DNA of 42,501 bases from Rheinheimera soli (GCF_021290985.1 NZ_JAJOYU010000036.1:1-42501), one strand, 5' to 3'; positions 1 through 13,133 are shown, counted from the stretch's first letter. Made by a program: numbers and translations. Notes: generated by a model not told the origin, from the sequence alone.

Positions 1-16
1 TTTTATGGGCATACAG

Positions 17-1171
17 TTAACGGGCGTTACGGATAATTTCCTGCGCCATTAAATCTGCCACTTCGTTGGTTGGTTTTTGCTGAGTATCAGCGCGTTCGAA
101 GATATTGATCAGCGTATGGTAAATCTGGTTCACCTTAGCTGTAGATTCTTCGGCGTTGTAACCCACTTCACGCATCTCCATCGCTACGTTGATAATGCCA
201 CCGGCATTGATCACGTAATCCGGCGCGTACAGAATACCTTTCTGGCGTAACAGTTCACCATGACGGCTTTCTTTCAACTGGTTGTTGGCACAGCCTGCAA
301 TGATTTTGCATTTCAGTTGAGGGATGCTGATGTCGTTAATTGTGGCACCTAAAGCACAAGGAGCGTAGATATCAGCGTCAACAGCATAGATTTCATCTAA
401 GCCTACAGCTGTAGCGTTAAACTGCGCTACGGCGCGGCTGACAGCGTCCTGGTTGATATCAGTTACGATCAGTTTGGCACCTTCTTTATGCAGGTATTCA
501 CACAGATAAAAACCAACACTGCCTAAACCCTGAACGGCAACAGTCAGCCCATTCAGATTATCAGTACCAAACTTATGCTTGGCCGCAGCTTTAATACCAC
601 GGTAAGTTCCTAGAGCCGTAAAAGGACCTGGGTTGCCGCTTAAACCTTCTAAACCAGCCACATAAGGTGTTTCTTTATTGACGATCATTATGTCGCCAGT
701 GGTGATATTCACATCTTCTGCGCTGACATAACGGCCGCTCAACGAATGAACGAACTTGCCAAATTTGCGGAACAAGGCTTCAGATTTGATTTTTTTTGCG
801 TCGCCAATAATAACAGCCTTACCACCACCTAATGGCAAACCTGCCATGGCATTTTTGTACGTCATGCCGCGGGATAAACGTAATACGTCAACTAAGGCAT
901 CTTCATCAGCCACATAGTCCCACATGCGGCAGCCACCTGTAGCAGGGCCTAAGGCTGTGCTGTGGATCGCAATAATGGCTTTTAAACCTGTGGTTTCATC
1001 ACTGCAGAATACGACTTGCTCATGGTTATCAAATTCAGGATGGTTAAATACAGCCACGACTTGTTCTCCGTTGATATAACTCACTGCACCTTGCAGGGCA
1101 GGGTAAGGGCTTTTTTGCGCCGCGGAATGTACCACTTCAGCGACACTTTCGCCATCTATCTGTAAAAACAT
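17..1171 (-). CDS. Glu/Leu/Phe/Val dehydrogenase, probably leucine dehydrogenase
   Basis: A 384-aa cytoplasmic NAD-dependent amino-acid dehydrogenase that should reversibly deaminate leucine and other branched-chain amino acids to 2-oxo acids. The N-terminal catalytic domain carries the glycine-rich GGCRMW motif near residue 79 and the PLGGGKAV motif with the expected catalytic lysine near 118. The Rossmann domain shows VQGLGSVG near 212-219. Length and motifs fit leucine dehydrogenase better than the longer glutamate dehydrogenases, but valine or phenylalanine specificity cannot be excluded from sequence alone. I chose the ATG at 1171. An in-frame TTG at 1201 would add ten residues with no better ribosome site. 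The gene is transcribed divergently from the DUF4826 gene, about 100 bp away, and its stop codon is near the window edge. Confidence 0.85.
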   Translation of the reverse strand: MFLQIDGESVAEVVHSAAQKSPYPALQGAVSYINGEQVVAVFNHPEFDNHEQVVFCSDETTGLKAIIAIHSTALGPATGGCRMWDYVADEDALVDVLRLSRGMTYKNAMAGLPLGGGKAVIIGDAKKIKSEALFRKFGKFVHSLSGRYVSAEDVNITTGDIMIVNKETPYVAGLEGLSGNPGPFTALGTYRGIKAAAKHKFGTDNLNGLTVAVQGLGSVGFYLCEYLHKEGAKLIVTDINQDAVSRAVAQFNATAVGLDEIYAVDADIYAPCALGATINDISIPQLKCKIIAGCANNQLKESRHGELLRQKGILYAPDYVINAGGIINVAMEMREVGYNAEESTAKVNQIYHTLINIFERADTQQKPTNEVADLMAQEIIRNAR

Positions 1172-1271
1172 AGTCTGGTAAGACCAGGTGATTGTCGACA
1201 ATTTGTGTCAACTCTTGATTGTCGGCATTGAGTCACATAAAGTAACGCCACTTCAGGAGAGGAATAACGCA

Positions 1272-1697
1272 ATGACAGATCAGTTAACCCCGGAACAACA
1301 TGAGCAGGCGCACAATGAGTGGGTGCGTGCTCAGTTCCAAAAAGCAAACCAGTACCTGGCAGAAAAAGGCATATTGCCAGACACTGTTGCAGTGTCAGAA
1401 TCTCGTTATTTAACACCATTAATGGCTGTGTGGAAGATTACTGCACAGGATCGTAAACAATATTGGGTTGTTAGTGGTGATTTACCTACAGATCACTTGC
1501 CTTTGTCTGCGGCAAAAGATGCCAGAGAAGCTGTACGTGCTTTTTCATTAAACTGGCAAATGAAGGCAGAGCAAGTGATGAACTCTGGTGCCATAGACAA
1601 AACCAAGGTAGATTTTGCCAATCTATTAGTGAACAGAGCGCACAGTTTGTATGATTTGTTTGATAAAGAAGAGCTATGGAATTCGTCAAACGAATAG
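1272..1697 (+). CDS. DUF4826 family protein
   Basis: A 141-aa soluble protein of unknown function that I recognise as DUF4826-like from its N-terminal pattern (a WVRAQFQKANQYLAEKG-type stretch near residues 17-33). This small family is common in Shewanella and Alteromonas relatives. There is no signal peptide or membrane segment. The ATG at 1272 is preceded by a strong CAGGAGAGG ribosome site, which rules out the longer reading frame from 1188. The gene stands alone between the divergent dehydrogenase and a bidirectional terminator at 1771-1803. No role can be assigned. Confidence 0.75.
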   Translation: MTDQLTPEQHEQAHNEWVRAQFQKANQYLAEKGILPDTVAVSESRYLTPLMAVWKITAQDRKQYWVVSGDLPTDHLPLSAAKDAREAVRAFSLNWQMKAEQVMNSGAIDKTKVDFANLLVNRAHSLYDLFDKEELWNSSNE

Positions 1698-1770
1698 GGT
1701 GTCGAGTATATAAATCTTTACAAAGCATCAGATGATGCATCTAAGCGAGTAAATCTATTCGCCACACTCA

Positions 1771-1803
1771 GATAAAGAAACCGCCATTGGCGGTTTCTTT
1801 ATC
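1771..1803. terminator. Bidirectional intrinsic terminator
   Basis: A perfect inverted repeat, GATAAAGAAACCGCC with its complement around a short TTG-type loop, has A-rich and T-rich arms. It therefore works as a hairpin plus U-tract on either strand. It lies exactly between the convergent DUF4826 gene and roxA, so it should end both transcripts. Confidence 0.85.
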
Positions 1804-1820
1804 TGATGAATAAGCGAAGC

Positions 1821-2975
1821 TTATTCAGTAAAGTACCAGTAGCCTTTATTAATCAGCAGTGTTATCAGCTGTAAACGGCCATTATCTGCAGAAAAATGCT
1901 GGCAATCTTCCTGACTCAGGCCAACCTGATCCGTCAGTTTTTTTACCGTTTCAAGCTCAACAGCAGGCACTAAAAAGCGGTCGCCGTTGATAAAGAGCTG
2001 GATATCTTCGGCTGGATTAGCCTGATAATACAAAGTGCGCAGGCCGCCTAATTTAGCCAGTACTGATCCTTCTTCCAGATACTCACTAATTTCATCGGCT
2101 TCATAATGTGGATCAGGTTCTGTTGCATCCAATTCATGTTTGGCATGGCTGATATAACTGCCAAACCACTGAGCAGCAAAGTTTTTATCGTCCACCAACT
2201 GGCGTAACAAGTCCTGCACCTGGCTTAGATCCTGTTCGCTGATAGCACCGACGGAATCTGGTATTTGACGCTCTGGGTCGGTGAAACGACGACCCGTAAT
2301 GTCTTGGTCAATCAGATGATCAGCCAAGCCTGTCAGTAGATCTTTTTGGGCTGGCGCACGGAAACCAACAGAATAATTCAGTGACGGGTCCAAAGAGATG
2401 CCATCATGTGGACAACCCGGCGGAATATATAAAATATCACCAGGCTCAGTGATCACATCAATGCAGTCGTTAAAAGGCGTGACCTGCAATAAACGAGGGT
2501 GAGGGCAGTGCTGTTTTAAGCTGCTATCTGGCATGCCGACACGCCAGTGACGTTTGCCTTGGCCCTGAATAATAAATACATCGTATTGGTCCAGATGCGG
2601 GCCTACGCCACCACCAGCTGTGGAGAAGCTCACCATCAAATCATCAATACGCCAGTTCGGAATAAAGCGGAATGGCTCTATCAAGGCAGCAGAGTGCGGA
2701 TGCCAGTGATCGACGGCCTGCACTAGCAAAGTCCAACCTTCTTCGCCTAAATGGCTGAAATCCTCAAAAGGACCTGTCTCCATATCCCATACTGCATTTT
2801 TATTACTGACAATACGGGATTCAATTTCTTCTTCACCGGCAAGGCCTGCCAGTTCGTCAGGGCTGATAGGGTCGATAAAGTTTCTAAAGCCTGCTTTGAT
2901 CAGTAAAGGCTTTTTCTGCCAGTAGTCCGTTAAAAACTGCTGGGGAGTTAATTCATTTAAAAATAATTGGTACAT
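1821..2975 (-). CDS. roxA: Ribosomal protein uL16 arginine 3-hydroxylase (RoxA/YcfD), JmjC/cupin
   Basis: A 384-aa 2-oxoglutarate/Fe(II) oxygenase. In E. coli the family member YcfD hydroxylates an arginine of ribosomal protein L16. The Fe-binding triad is visible as H127-x-D129 in GPHLDQYDVF and H190 in PPGCPHDGIS, inside a cupin barrel of roughly residues 90-210. The C-terminal part (about 215-384) corresponds to the dimerisation and winged-helix-like regions. Length matches the usual 370-390 aa. The ATG at 2975 gives a conventional N-terminus (MYQLFLNELTPQQFL). It lies downstream of purB on the same strand, but a strong terminator at 2991-3018 separates them, so it probably has its own promoter or depends on readthrough. 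Confidence 0.9.
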   Translation of the reverse strand: MYQLFLNELTPQQFLTDYWQKKPLLIKAGFRNFIDPISPDELAGLAGEEEIESRIVSNKNAVWDMETGPFEDFSHLGEEGWTLLVQAVDHWHPHSAALIEPFRFIPNWRIDDLMVSFSTAGGGVGPHLDQYDVFIIQGQGKRHWRVGMPDSSLKQHCPHPRLLQVTPFNDCIDVITEPGDILYIPPGCPHDGISLDPSLNYSVGFRAPAQKDLLTGLADHLIDQDITGRRFTDPERQIPDSVGAISEQDLSQVQDLLRQLVDDKNFAAQWFGSYISHAKHELDATEPDPHYEADEISEYLEEGSVLAKLGGLRTLYYQANPAEDIQLFINGDRFLVPAVELETVKKLTDQVGLSQEDCQHFSADNGRLQLITLLINKGYWYFTE

Positions 2976-2990
2976 AGTTCTGGTTCACCA

Positions 2991-3018
2991 TAAAAACAGG
3001 GCGATAAAATCGCCCTGT
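2991..3018 (-). terminator. Intrinsic terminator after purB
   Basis: A 10-bp perfect stem (ACAGGGCGAT/ATCGCCCTGT, loop AAA). On the minus strand it is followed by a run of five T. It is placed 25 bp past the purB stop codon and just before the roxA start. Confidence 0.85.
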
Positions 3019-3043
3019 ATAAAAACTCTAACTGAAGCTTAGT

Positions 3044-4423
<1,380 letters not shown>

Positions 4424-5062
4424 CTATGAATGGGTTGGGGCAATAGTGTGTAAAACGGATTTGGCTTCATTAAGCAAGGCTTTGCGTTTGAAAATAAAAT
4501 GCAGACGACTGCCACCGGACTGGCGCCATAAAACCACGGCACGAATAGCTGCTAATAACAAAGCACGAACTTTATGCTGTACCAGTTGCTGCTTTAGCAG
4601 TTCTGGCTGACCAGCGACCTGAATTCGGGTGCCTAAAGAGCTGATGCATTCGACATAAATGTCGGCCAGATTGGCAATGATGTTTTCATCGGTAATAGCA
4701 AAATGCTGCAGTTGCTGCTCTAAACGGGATAAACGTTTACCCAGATTATCCAGATTGTCACGGTTTTTTGTCAGCTTACGCTCCAGCGCAATGACGGACA
4801 CCACATACCGGGTCAGTTCCACATCTTTGCGTTGATTGTCACCTAGCTGCTCCACCAGACACTGATAACCAGCGCGCAGGTTCGCCACATCTTTGCCATA
4901 AATATCCAAAGGTTCAGCCGGGGATAAATTGGCGATACTGGCTAAACACAGCTGTAAATCAGTCAATGCCACATCGTTAGTGCGGGTGACTTGCTGTAAA
5001 AGCTTTAGTGCCTGGCACATACCGGCCAGAGCTAAGGTTTGAGTCTGAATACTGTGTTGCAT
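4424..5062 (-). CDS. hflD: High frequency lysogenization protein HflD homolog
   Basis: A 212-aa mostly helical protein of the HflD/DUF489 family. In E. coli HflD is membrane-associated and modulates lambda CII stability; its housekeeping role is unclear. The N-terminal MxxxxxxTLALAGMCQALKLLQQV pattern (residues 5-25) and the length match the family. Its position between mnmA (3 bp away) and purB (9 bp away) is the conserved gammaproteobacterial arrangement, which is the strongest support. There is no signal peptide or predicted transmembrane helix. Confidence 0.93.
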   Translation of the reverse strand: MQHSIQTQTLALAGMCQALKLLQQVTRTNDVALTDLQLCLASIANLSPAEPLDIYGKDVANLRAGYQCLVEQLGDNQRKDVELTRYVVSVIALERKLTKNRDNLDNLGKRLSRLEQQLQHFAITDENIIANLADIYVECISSLGTRIQVAGQPELLKQQLVQHKVRALLLAAIRAVVLWRQSGGSRLHFIFKRKALLNEAKSVLHTIAPTHS

Positions 5063-5065
5063 AAG

Positions 5066-6166
5066 TTACTGTATGGCCGAATTAATAATGCCACCACCCA
5101 AACAAATCTCGTCGCTGTAAAACACAGCAGACTGACCCGGGGTAACGGCTTTTTGAGGCTGATCAAATACCACAACCACAGTGCCGTCGGGCATTGGGGT
5201 CAGGGTGCATGGAATATCGGTCTGACGATAACGGGTTTTGACAGTGCAGCGAAGCACCTGCTGCGGGCCAGTGCGATCGACCCAGTGCAATTGGTTTGCC
5301 ACTAAACCTTTGGAGAACATGCTCGGATGGTCATGGCCCTGAGCGACAATAAGACGGTTATTGATCAAATCTTTTGACACCACATACCAAGGCTGATCAT
5401 CACCATCTTTTAAGCCGCCAATACGTAAACCTTTGCGCTGACCTAAAGTGTGATACATCAGGCCATCGTGCTGGCCGATTTTATCGCCGTCTACTGTGTA
5501 AATATCACCAGGCTGAGCCGGCAGATATTTTTGCAGGAAATCTTTAAATTTACGCTCACCGATAAAACAGATGCCAGTGCTGTCTTTTTTATCGTGCGTA
5601 ATTAAACCTTGCTCTTCAGCAATAGCCCGCACCAGAGGTTTTTCCAGATGACCGACAGGGAACAGGGTTTGCGCCACATGTTCTTCGCCTATGGTGTAGA
5701 GGAAATAGCTTTGGTCTTTATTGGTATCCAGACCCCGCAATAACTGCCAATGGCCTTCAACTTCGCGGCGCTGTACATAATGGCCTGTGGCTATGTAGTC
5801 CGCACCTAAAGCTTCGGCGGCAAATTCAAGGAAAGCTTTAAACTTAATTTCCTTGTTGCACATAATATCCGGGTTCGGCGTGCGGCCAGCTTTGTATTCT
5901 TCAAGGAAATATTCAAACACATTGTCCCAGTATTCAGCGGCAAAATTAACTTTATGCAGCTTGATACCCAGCTTGTCACAGACCGCCTGAGCATCTCTTA
6001 AGTCATCAGCAGCAGCGCAGTATTCGCTGTCGTCATCTTCTTCCCAGTTCTTCATAAACAGGCCTTCGACCTGATACCCTTGCTGTATCAGCAGGTAGGC
6101 GGACACTGAGGAATCAACACCACCGGACATACCGACAATGACTTTTTTGCTGCTGTTATCTGACAT
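5066..6166 (-). CDS. mnmA: tRNA-specific 2-thiouridylase MnmA
   Basis: A 366-aa enzyme that thiolates U34 of tRNA-Lys, -Glu and -Gln using ATP and persulfide sulfur from the Tus relay. The PP-loop ATP-binding motif [10 protein letters not shown] is at residues 12-21. The catalytic cysteines are C103 in [12 protein letters not shown] and C200 in STGICFIG, matching E. coli C102 and C199. The C-terminal beta domain is intact. The ATG at 6166 is 100 bp downstream of nudJ on the same strand, and hflD follows 3 bp after its stop, so the genes are probably co-transcribed. Confidence 0.96.
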   Translation of the reverse strand: MSDNSSKKVIVGMSGGVDSSVSAYLLIQQGYQVEGLFMKNWEEDDDSEYCAAADDLRDAQAVCDKLGIKLHKVNFAAEYWDNVFEYFLEEYKAGRTPNPDIMCNKEIKFKAFLEFAAEALGADYIATGHYVQRREVEGHWQLLRGLDTNKDQSYFLYTIGEEHVAQTLFPVGHLEKPLVRAIAEEQGLITHDKKDSTGICFIGERKFKDFLQKYLPAQPGDIYTVDGDKIGQHDGLMYHTLGQRKGLRIGGLKDGDDQPWYVVSKDLINNRLIVAQGHDHPSMFSKGLVANQLHWVDRTGPQQVLRCTVKTRYRQTDIPCTLTPMPDGTVVVVFDQPQKAVTPGQSAVFYSDEICLGGGIINSAIQ

Positions 6167-6266
6167 TACACCGCACTTTTTACTGGCTGGATGGGAACGG
6201 GCGCGGATTATAGCACCAAATTCTTTGCCAAAAAATGTTAATAAGCCGGAATATGCGACAGTGTTT

Positions 6267-6734
6267 CTAATCTGACTGAGTGACTACGTTTTTAATCTGA
6301 TTGAGCGGTAGTAGCTGCTTTTGTTCAAACTGCGTAATGGCATCCAGCACCAGTTGACTGCGCACGGGCAGGGCATGAGTATTGAGCTCGGCCAGACTTA
6401 ACCAGTGCAGCGCCAGAATATCCTCATCTTGCGGCTGATAAACAACGGGTAATTCGGTGGGGGTAAAGACAAAATTCACCCGCACATAAAAATGCCCATT
6501 GGCGGCTTTGAGCTGAGAGATGCCAAGCCAGGCATCAGGTTCTAAGCTCAACCCGGTTTCTTCCTGTAATTCTCTTTTTACAGCACTGATTAAGTCTTCA
6601 TTTTCTTCGACATGACCCGCTGGCTGATTTAACACCAGGCGGCCAGAGCTTTTATCTTTTTCTTCCACCAATAAATAACGGCCCTGAAAATACAACACGG
6701 CTGCCACAGTTAAATGCAATAAAGGACGGGACAT
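6267..6734 (-). CDS. nudJ: NUDIX hydrolase, NudJ-like phosphatase
   Basis: A 155-aa NUDIX protein. The full Nudix box ([17 protein letters not shown]... EET GL) spans residues 40-62 and contains the metal-binding REL-EE core. NudJ in E. coli hydrolyses nucleoside di- and triphosphates and hydroxymethylpyrimidine pyrophosphate. Its place directly upstream of mnmA-hflD-purB is the conserved nudJ position, which supports this name over other Nudix paralogs. The ATG at 6734 has a GGAG site about 7 bp upstream. A longer in-frame start at 6803 would add 23 hydrophobic residues not seen in the family, so I rejected it. Confidence 0.88.
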   Translation of the reverse strand: MSRPLLHLTVAAVLYFQGRYLLVEEKDKSSGRLVLNQPAGHVEENEDLISAVKRELQEETGLSLEPDAWLGISQLKAANGHFYVRVNFVFTPTELPVVYQPQDEDILALHWLSLAELNTHALPVRSQLVLDAITQFEQKQLLPLNQIKNVVTQSD

Positions 6735-9322
<2,588 letters not shown>

Positions 9323-9347
9323 TTTCGGACAATCATCCTGTGTAAAT

Positions 9348-9370
9348 AAAGGCGCTTTGTGCGCCTTTTT
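9348..9370 (+). terminator. Intrinsic terminator after icd
   Basis: A GGCGC...GCGCC stem with flanking A and T runs (AAAGGCGC-TTTGT-GCGCCTTTTT) lies 26 bp past the icd stop codon. Confidence 0.85.
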
Positions 9371-9395
9371 ACGTAGATATTCCTCAAAGTAATTG

Positions 9396-9502
9396 ATGTT
9401 GCAGCTAGGCGGCAAACGCGCGAGACCCCAGGAGCATAGTTGTCCTATGTGACTGGGGCGAGGAGTGCGGCCAACAACGCTGCAGCTTCAAGTACGAAGG
9501 GG
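9396..9502. repeat. Nested-palindrome intergenic repeat element
   Basis: An imperfect inverted repeat of about 107 bp. The outer arms are TGCAGC (9400-9405) and GCTGCA (9479-9484). The middle arms are CCCCAG (9426-9431) and CTGGGG (9453-9458). The inner arms are CATAG (9435-9439) and CTATG (9445-9449). The three coaxial palindromes would fold into one long hairpin in RNA or a cruciform in DNA. I recall similar elements between genes of Alteromonadales and Shewanella/Vibrio relatives, but only one copy is in this window. Confidence 0.6.
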
Positions 9503-9663
9503 AAAAAAACATCGGGAATGTTTTTTAACATTGGAGCGAAGCGACGATGGCCCTCTAGGGTGAGCGCCAGGGATGGCAGCGAATAAAAAAACATCGGGAA
9601 TGTTTTTTAACAACGCGAAGCGTTGGCCCGAACGGGTGAGCGCCAGGGATGGCAGCGAATAAA
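9503..9663. repeat. Two tandem copies of an approximately 80-bp hairpin repeat
   Basis: Two adjacent units (about 9503-9587 and 9585-9663). Each begins with the palindrome AAAAAACAT-CGGGA-ATGTTTTTT and ends with the identical block GGGTGAGCGCCAGGGATGGC followed by AGCGAATAAA. The central parts differ (one has GGAGCGAAGCGACGATGGCC, the other CGCGAAGCGTTGGCC), so the units have diverged while both ends stayed the same. The palindromes resemble terminators. Together with the preceding element they fill the space between convergent icd and cspD. Confidence 0.7.
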
Positions 9664-9666
9664 GAA

Positions 9667-9690
9667 AAATGCCGGCTTATGCCGGCATTT
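9667..9690 (-). terminator. Intrinsic terminator after cspD
   Basis: A 10-bp perfect stem AAATGCCGGC/GCCGGCATTT with a 4-nt loop. On the minus strand a T-rich tract (ATTTTTCTTT) follows. It lies 27 bp beyond the cspD stop. Confidence 0.85.
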
Positions 9691-9716
9691 CATATAGATA
9701 TGTGAGCTTCAGGTGG

Positions 9717-9938
9717 TTATTCAGGTTTGTGACCTTCTGGCAGTGCGATATTTACTGCATGTAAACCTTTTGGGCCCTCAGACAGGTCAAACACCACATC
9801 CTGGCCGGCCTTCAGCGTACGGTAGCCATCCATGTTAATGGTCGAATAATGGGCGAAAATGTCTTCGTCACGACCATCTTCACGAATAAACCCAAATCCT
9901 TTGGCATTATTGAACCATTTCACTTTACCGGTAGCCAT
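9717..9938 (-). CDS. cspD: Cold-shock domain protein CspD-like
   Basis: A 73-aa single cold-shock domain that binds single-stranded RNA and DNA. RNP1 (KGFGFI, residues 13-18) and RNP2 (DIFAHY, 26-31) are intact. The stretch DIFAHYSTINMDGYRTLKAGQ closely resembles E. coli CspD, which inhibits replication in stationary phase. The position divergent from clpS-clpA matches the E. coli cspD-clpS-clpA locus and is the main reason for choosing cspD over other csp paralogs. The start at 9938 has a GGAAG site (AGAAGGAAGTAGT before ATG). Confidence 0.88.
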   Translation of the reverse strand: MATGKVKWFNNAKGFGFIREDGRDEDIFAHYSTINMDGYRTLKAGQDVVFDLSEGPKGLHAVNIALPEGHKPE

Positions 9939-10192
9939 ACTACTTCCTTCTCTAAGTTAGCTAAATTCTGTATTCTAAGACGGTGCAACAGGGAGCTGCG
10001 GGCAGACTCCACCATTTACTGTAGATAATTTGTGCAACTAGTCAAGTTTTTTACCCACTTGTAAACAGAGGTTGCAGGTACTATCTATAAGGTAGGGATA
10101 CAAAGTGGCCGCAAAGCCTGTAGTGGCTTTAGGTCCGGCAAAAAAATACATCAATGCAATTTTGATGCTTTGAACAGGCGTGGCTATAGTTT
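9939..10192. promoter_or_regulatory. Divergent cspD/clpS intergenic region
   Basis: A 254-bp spacer that must hold the promoters of both cspD and clpS-clpA. Toward clpS a TTGCAG (10073-10078) with a TATAAG-like element downstream is a possible but poorly spaced promoter. Nearer the gene, CATCAA...TTGATG forms a 6-bp hairpin (about 10151-10169) in the clpS leader. No gene was seen. Confidence 0.3.
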
Positions 10193-10513
10193 ATGAGCGG
10201 TTATAAAGAAAACAACGTAATAGATCATGGAGTGGTAGAGAAAACCCGGCAACAGGTGAAACCTCCCTCTATGTATAAAGTGATACTTCACAACGATGAT
10301 TACACTCCTATGGATTTTGTCATTGATGTGTTAACCCGGTTTTTTAATATGCAATATGAAAAAGCCAGTGAAATTATGTTGCAGGTGCATTACGAGGGGA
10401 TGGCGGTTTGTGGAGTGTTCACGGCCGAGGTAGCGGAGACCAAAGTTCAGCAAGTGTCCATTTACGCGAAAGAGCACGAGCATCCATTGTTATGCACTAT
10501 GGAGCGGGCTTAA
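10193..10513 (+). CDS. clpS: ATP-dependent Clp protease adaptor ClpS
   Basis: A 106-aa adaptor that binds destabilising N-terminal residues (Leu, Phe, Tyr, Trp) and hands substrates to ClpAP. The N-degron pocket is visible: N34-D35-D36 in [13 protein letters not shown] and H66 in [11 protein letters not shown] flexible N-terminal extension (about residues 1-25) is present; in E. coli this segment engages ClpA. Length is typical. The ribosome site is weak. clpA begins 48 bp after the stop, so the two form an operon. Confidence 0.95.
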   Translation: MSGYKENNVIDHGVVEKTRQQVKPPSMYKVILHNDDYTPMDFVIDVLTRFFNMQYEKASEIMLQVHYEGMAVCGVFTAEVAETKVQQVSIYAKEHEHPLLCTMERA

Positions 10514-10561
10514 CGCCAAACAACTGCTGTTGTAACTCAGGTGGATTAGGAGTGATGTTGT

Positions 10562-12817
10562 ATGTTGAACAAAGATCTTGAGTTAACCTTAAATCTGGCG
10601 TTTCGGTTTGCGCGGGAAAAGCGTCATGAGTACATGACGGTGGAACATTTATTATTGGCTTTATTGGATAACCCGGCAGCTGGTGAGGCATTAAAGTCTT
10701 GCGGTGCCAATATAGACCGCCTGCGGCTCGATCTGTCGCATTTTATCGATTCAACCACCCCTTTGTTGCCAGAAGATGACACAGACCGTGATACGCAGCC
10801 TACGCTCGGATTTCAGCGTGTACTGCAAAGAGCGGTGTTTCATGTGCAGTCTTCAGGTAAATCGGAAGTCACAGGGGCCAACGTTTTAGTCGCTATTTTC
10901 AGTGAGCAGGAATCTCAAGCCGTTTATTTGCTGAAAAAAATCGACATCAGCCGCCTTGATATCGTTAATTACATTTCTCATGGCGTGATTAAAACCGAAA
11001 AAATCGAGCAGCAGGACGAGCAGCAAGATGAAAACGGTGATGTGCAGATTGAAGAAAACAAATACTTGGAAAGCTTCACAGCGAACCTGAATATTCTGGC
11101 GAAAAATGGCCAGATTGATCCATTGGTTGGCCGCGATATGGAGTTGGAGCGTACGATTCAGGTGTTATGCCGCCGCAAGAAAAATAACCCGCTACTGGTC
11201 GGTGAAGCAGGGGTGGGTAAAACCGCTATTGCGGAAGGCCTGGCTTATCGCATCGTCAATAATCAGGTGCCTGAAGTCATTGCCAATGCCACTATTTATT
11301 CACTGGATATGGGCTCCTTGCTGGCCGGTACTAAATACCGTGGCGATTTTGAAAAGCGCTTAAAGTCTTTGCTGAAAGAAATCGAAAACGAAAAAGATGC
11401 AGTGCTGTTTATTGATGAAATTCATACGGTTATTGGCGCAGGTGCTGCGTCCGGTGGTGTGATGGATGCATCCAATCTGATTAAACCGCTGTTATCCAGT
11501 GGTCGTTTACGTTGCATAGGTTCAACCACCTATCAGGAATTCAAAAACATCTTTGAAAAAGACACAGCGCTGGTGCGCCGTTTCCAGAAAATTGATGTGG
11601 TTGAACCTAGCGTGGATGACACCACCCAAATTCTGCAAGGCTTAAAAGAGCGTTACGAAGCGCACCATGGTGTGCGTTATACCCAAAAAGCGCTGCGTGC
11701 TGCCGCTGAGTTGTCGGCCAAGTACATCAATGAACGGCATTTACCGGATAAAGCCATAGATGTGATTGACGAAGCCGGTGCCAGTCAGCGGTTATTGCCT
11801 GTCTCCAAACGTAAAAAAGTGATTAATGTGCCGGAAATTGAGCACATTATTGCCAAGATGGCGCGTATTCCTGAAAAGTCAGTGTCAGCGTCCGATAAAG
11901 ATACGCTGGCAAACTTAGACCGTAACCTGAAAATGGTGGTCTTTGGTCAGGACGAACCTATTGAAGTCTTAACTTCGGCCATTCGTTTATCCCGCTCTGG
12001 TTTGGGCAACGAAGAAAAGCCTATTGGTAACTTCTTATTTGCAGGCCCAACAGGGGTTGGTAAAACAGAAGTGACTAAGCAGTTGGCCAAAATTATGGGC
12101 GTAGAGCTGCTGCGCTTTGATATGTCCGAATATATGGAACGCCACGCGGTCAGCCGCCTTATTGGTGCGCCTCCTGGTTATGTTGGTTTTGATCAGGGCG
12201 GTTTGCTGACCGATGCGGTATTAAAACATCCGTACTCAGTGGTGCTTTTGGATGAAATCGAAAAAGCACACTCTGACATCTACAATATTTTGTTGCAGGT
12301 GATGGACCATGGCACGTTAACCGACAATAGCGGCCGTAAAGTGGATTTCCGTAATGTGATTTTAGTGATGACCACCAACGCTGGTGTGCAGGAGACGGTG
12401 CGTAAAACCATAGGCTTTAAACAGCAGGATCACAGCCATGATGCGTTAGCCGAAATTAACCGGACTTTTAGCCCTGAGTTCAGAAACCGTCTGGATGGTA
12501 TCATCTGGTTTAAACATTTATCCCGCGACATTATTCTGCAAATTGTTGATAAGTTTGTTTGCGACTTGCAGGTGCAGCTGGATAAAAAACAAGTCTCGAT
12601 GGAGTTAAGTGGTGCAGCCCGTCAATGGCTGGCCGACAAAGGCTACGATCAGGCAATGGGAGCTCGTCCTATGGCTCGGGTGATCCAGGAACAGCTGAAA
12701 AAACCTTTGGCCAACGAAATTTTGTTTGGACGACTGGCGCACGGCGGTGATGTGCGGATTGACTTGAAAGGCGACGAGCTGGAGTTTGATTATAACGAAG
12801 AAGAAGCTTTAGTGTGA
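10562..12817 (+). CDS. clpA: ATP-dependent Clp protease ATP-binding subunit ClpA
   Basis: A 751-aa AAA+ unfoldase that feeds substrates to ClpP. In order it shows the helical N-domain that docks ClpS (about 1-145), AAA module D1 with Walker A GEAGVGKT near 214-221 and Walker B VLFIDEIHTVIGAG, and D2 with Walker A GPTGVGKT near 496-503 and Walker B VVLLDEIEKAH. An IGF tripeptide near residue 617 corresponds to the ClpP-docking loop. The acidic linker after the N-domain is glutamine- and glutamate-rich (EQQDEQQDENGD). The ATG at 10562 follows TTAGGAG. clpP itself is not in the window. Confidence 0.96.
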   Translation: MLNKDLELTLNLAFRFAREKRHEYMTVEHLLLALLDNPAAGEALKSCGANIDRLRLDLSHFIDSTTPLLPEDDTDRDTQPTLGFQRVLQRAVFHVQSSGKSEVTGANVLVAIFSEQESQAVYLLKKIDISRLDIVNYISHGVIKTEKIEQQDEQQDENGDVQIEENKYLESFTANLNILAKNGQIDPLVGRDMELERTIQVLCRRKKNNPLLVGEAGVGKTAIAEGLAYRIVNNQVPEVIANATIYSLDMGSLLAGTKYRGDFEKRLKSLLKEIENEKDAVLFIDEIHTVIGAGAASGGVMDASNLIKPLLSSGRLRCIGSTTYQEFKNIFEKDTALVRRFQKIDVVEPSVDDTTQILQGLKERYEAHHGVRYTQKALRAAAELSAKYINERHLPDKAIDVIDEAGASQRLLPVSKRKKVINVPEIEHIIAKMARIPEKSVSASDKDTLANLDRNLKMVVFGQDEPIEVLTSAIRLSRSGLGNEEKPIGNFLFAGPTGVGKTEVTKQLAKIMGVELLRFDMSEYMERHAVSRLIGAPPGYVGFDQGGLLTDAVLKHPYSVVLLDEIEKAHSDIYNILLQVMDHGTLTDNSGRKVDFRNVILVMTTNAGVQETVRKTIGFKQQDHSHDALAEINRTFSPEFRNRLDGIIWFKHLSRDIILQIVDKFVCDLQVQLDKKQVSMELSGAARQWLADKGYDQAMGARPMARVIQEQLKKPLANEILFGRLAHGGDVRIDLKGDELEFDYNEEEALV

Positions 12818-12846
12818 TCACAGCTTAGCTAAGCAACTTAATACGA

Positions 12847-12871
12847 AAAAACCCGGCTTGGCCGGGTTTTT
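12847..12871. terminator. Intrinsic terminator between clpA and infA
   Basis: An 11-bp stem AAAAACCCGGC/GCCGGGTTTTT with a TTG loop, A- and T-flanked and usable in both directions, between convergent clpA and infA. A second perfect hairpin (AGATAGCG-TTAG-CGCTATCT, 12881-12900) follows without a U-tract and may assist. Confidence 0.87.
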
Positions 12872-12914
12872 CTTTAAAGCAGATAGCGTTAGCGCTATCT
12901 GGTTCCGGCAAATC

Positions 12915-13133
<219 letters not shown>

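Noticed and set aside
12881-12900. Second terminator between clpA and infA
   Set aside because: Perfect hairpin but no U-tract on either strand; noted only as an accessory structure.
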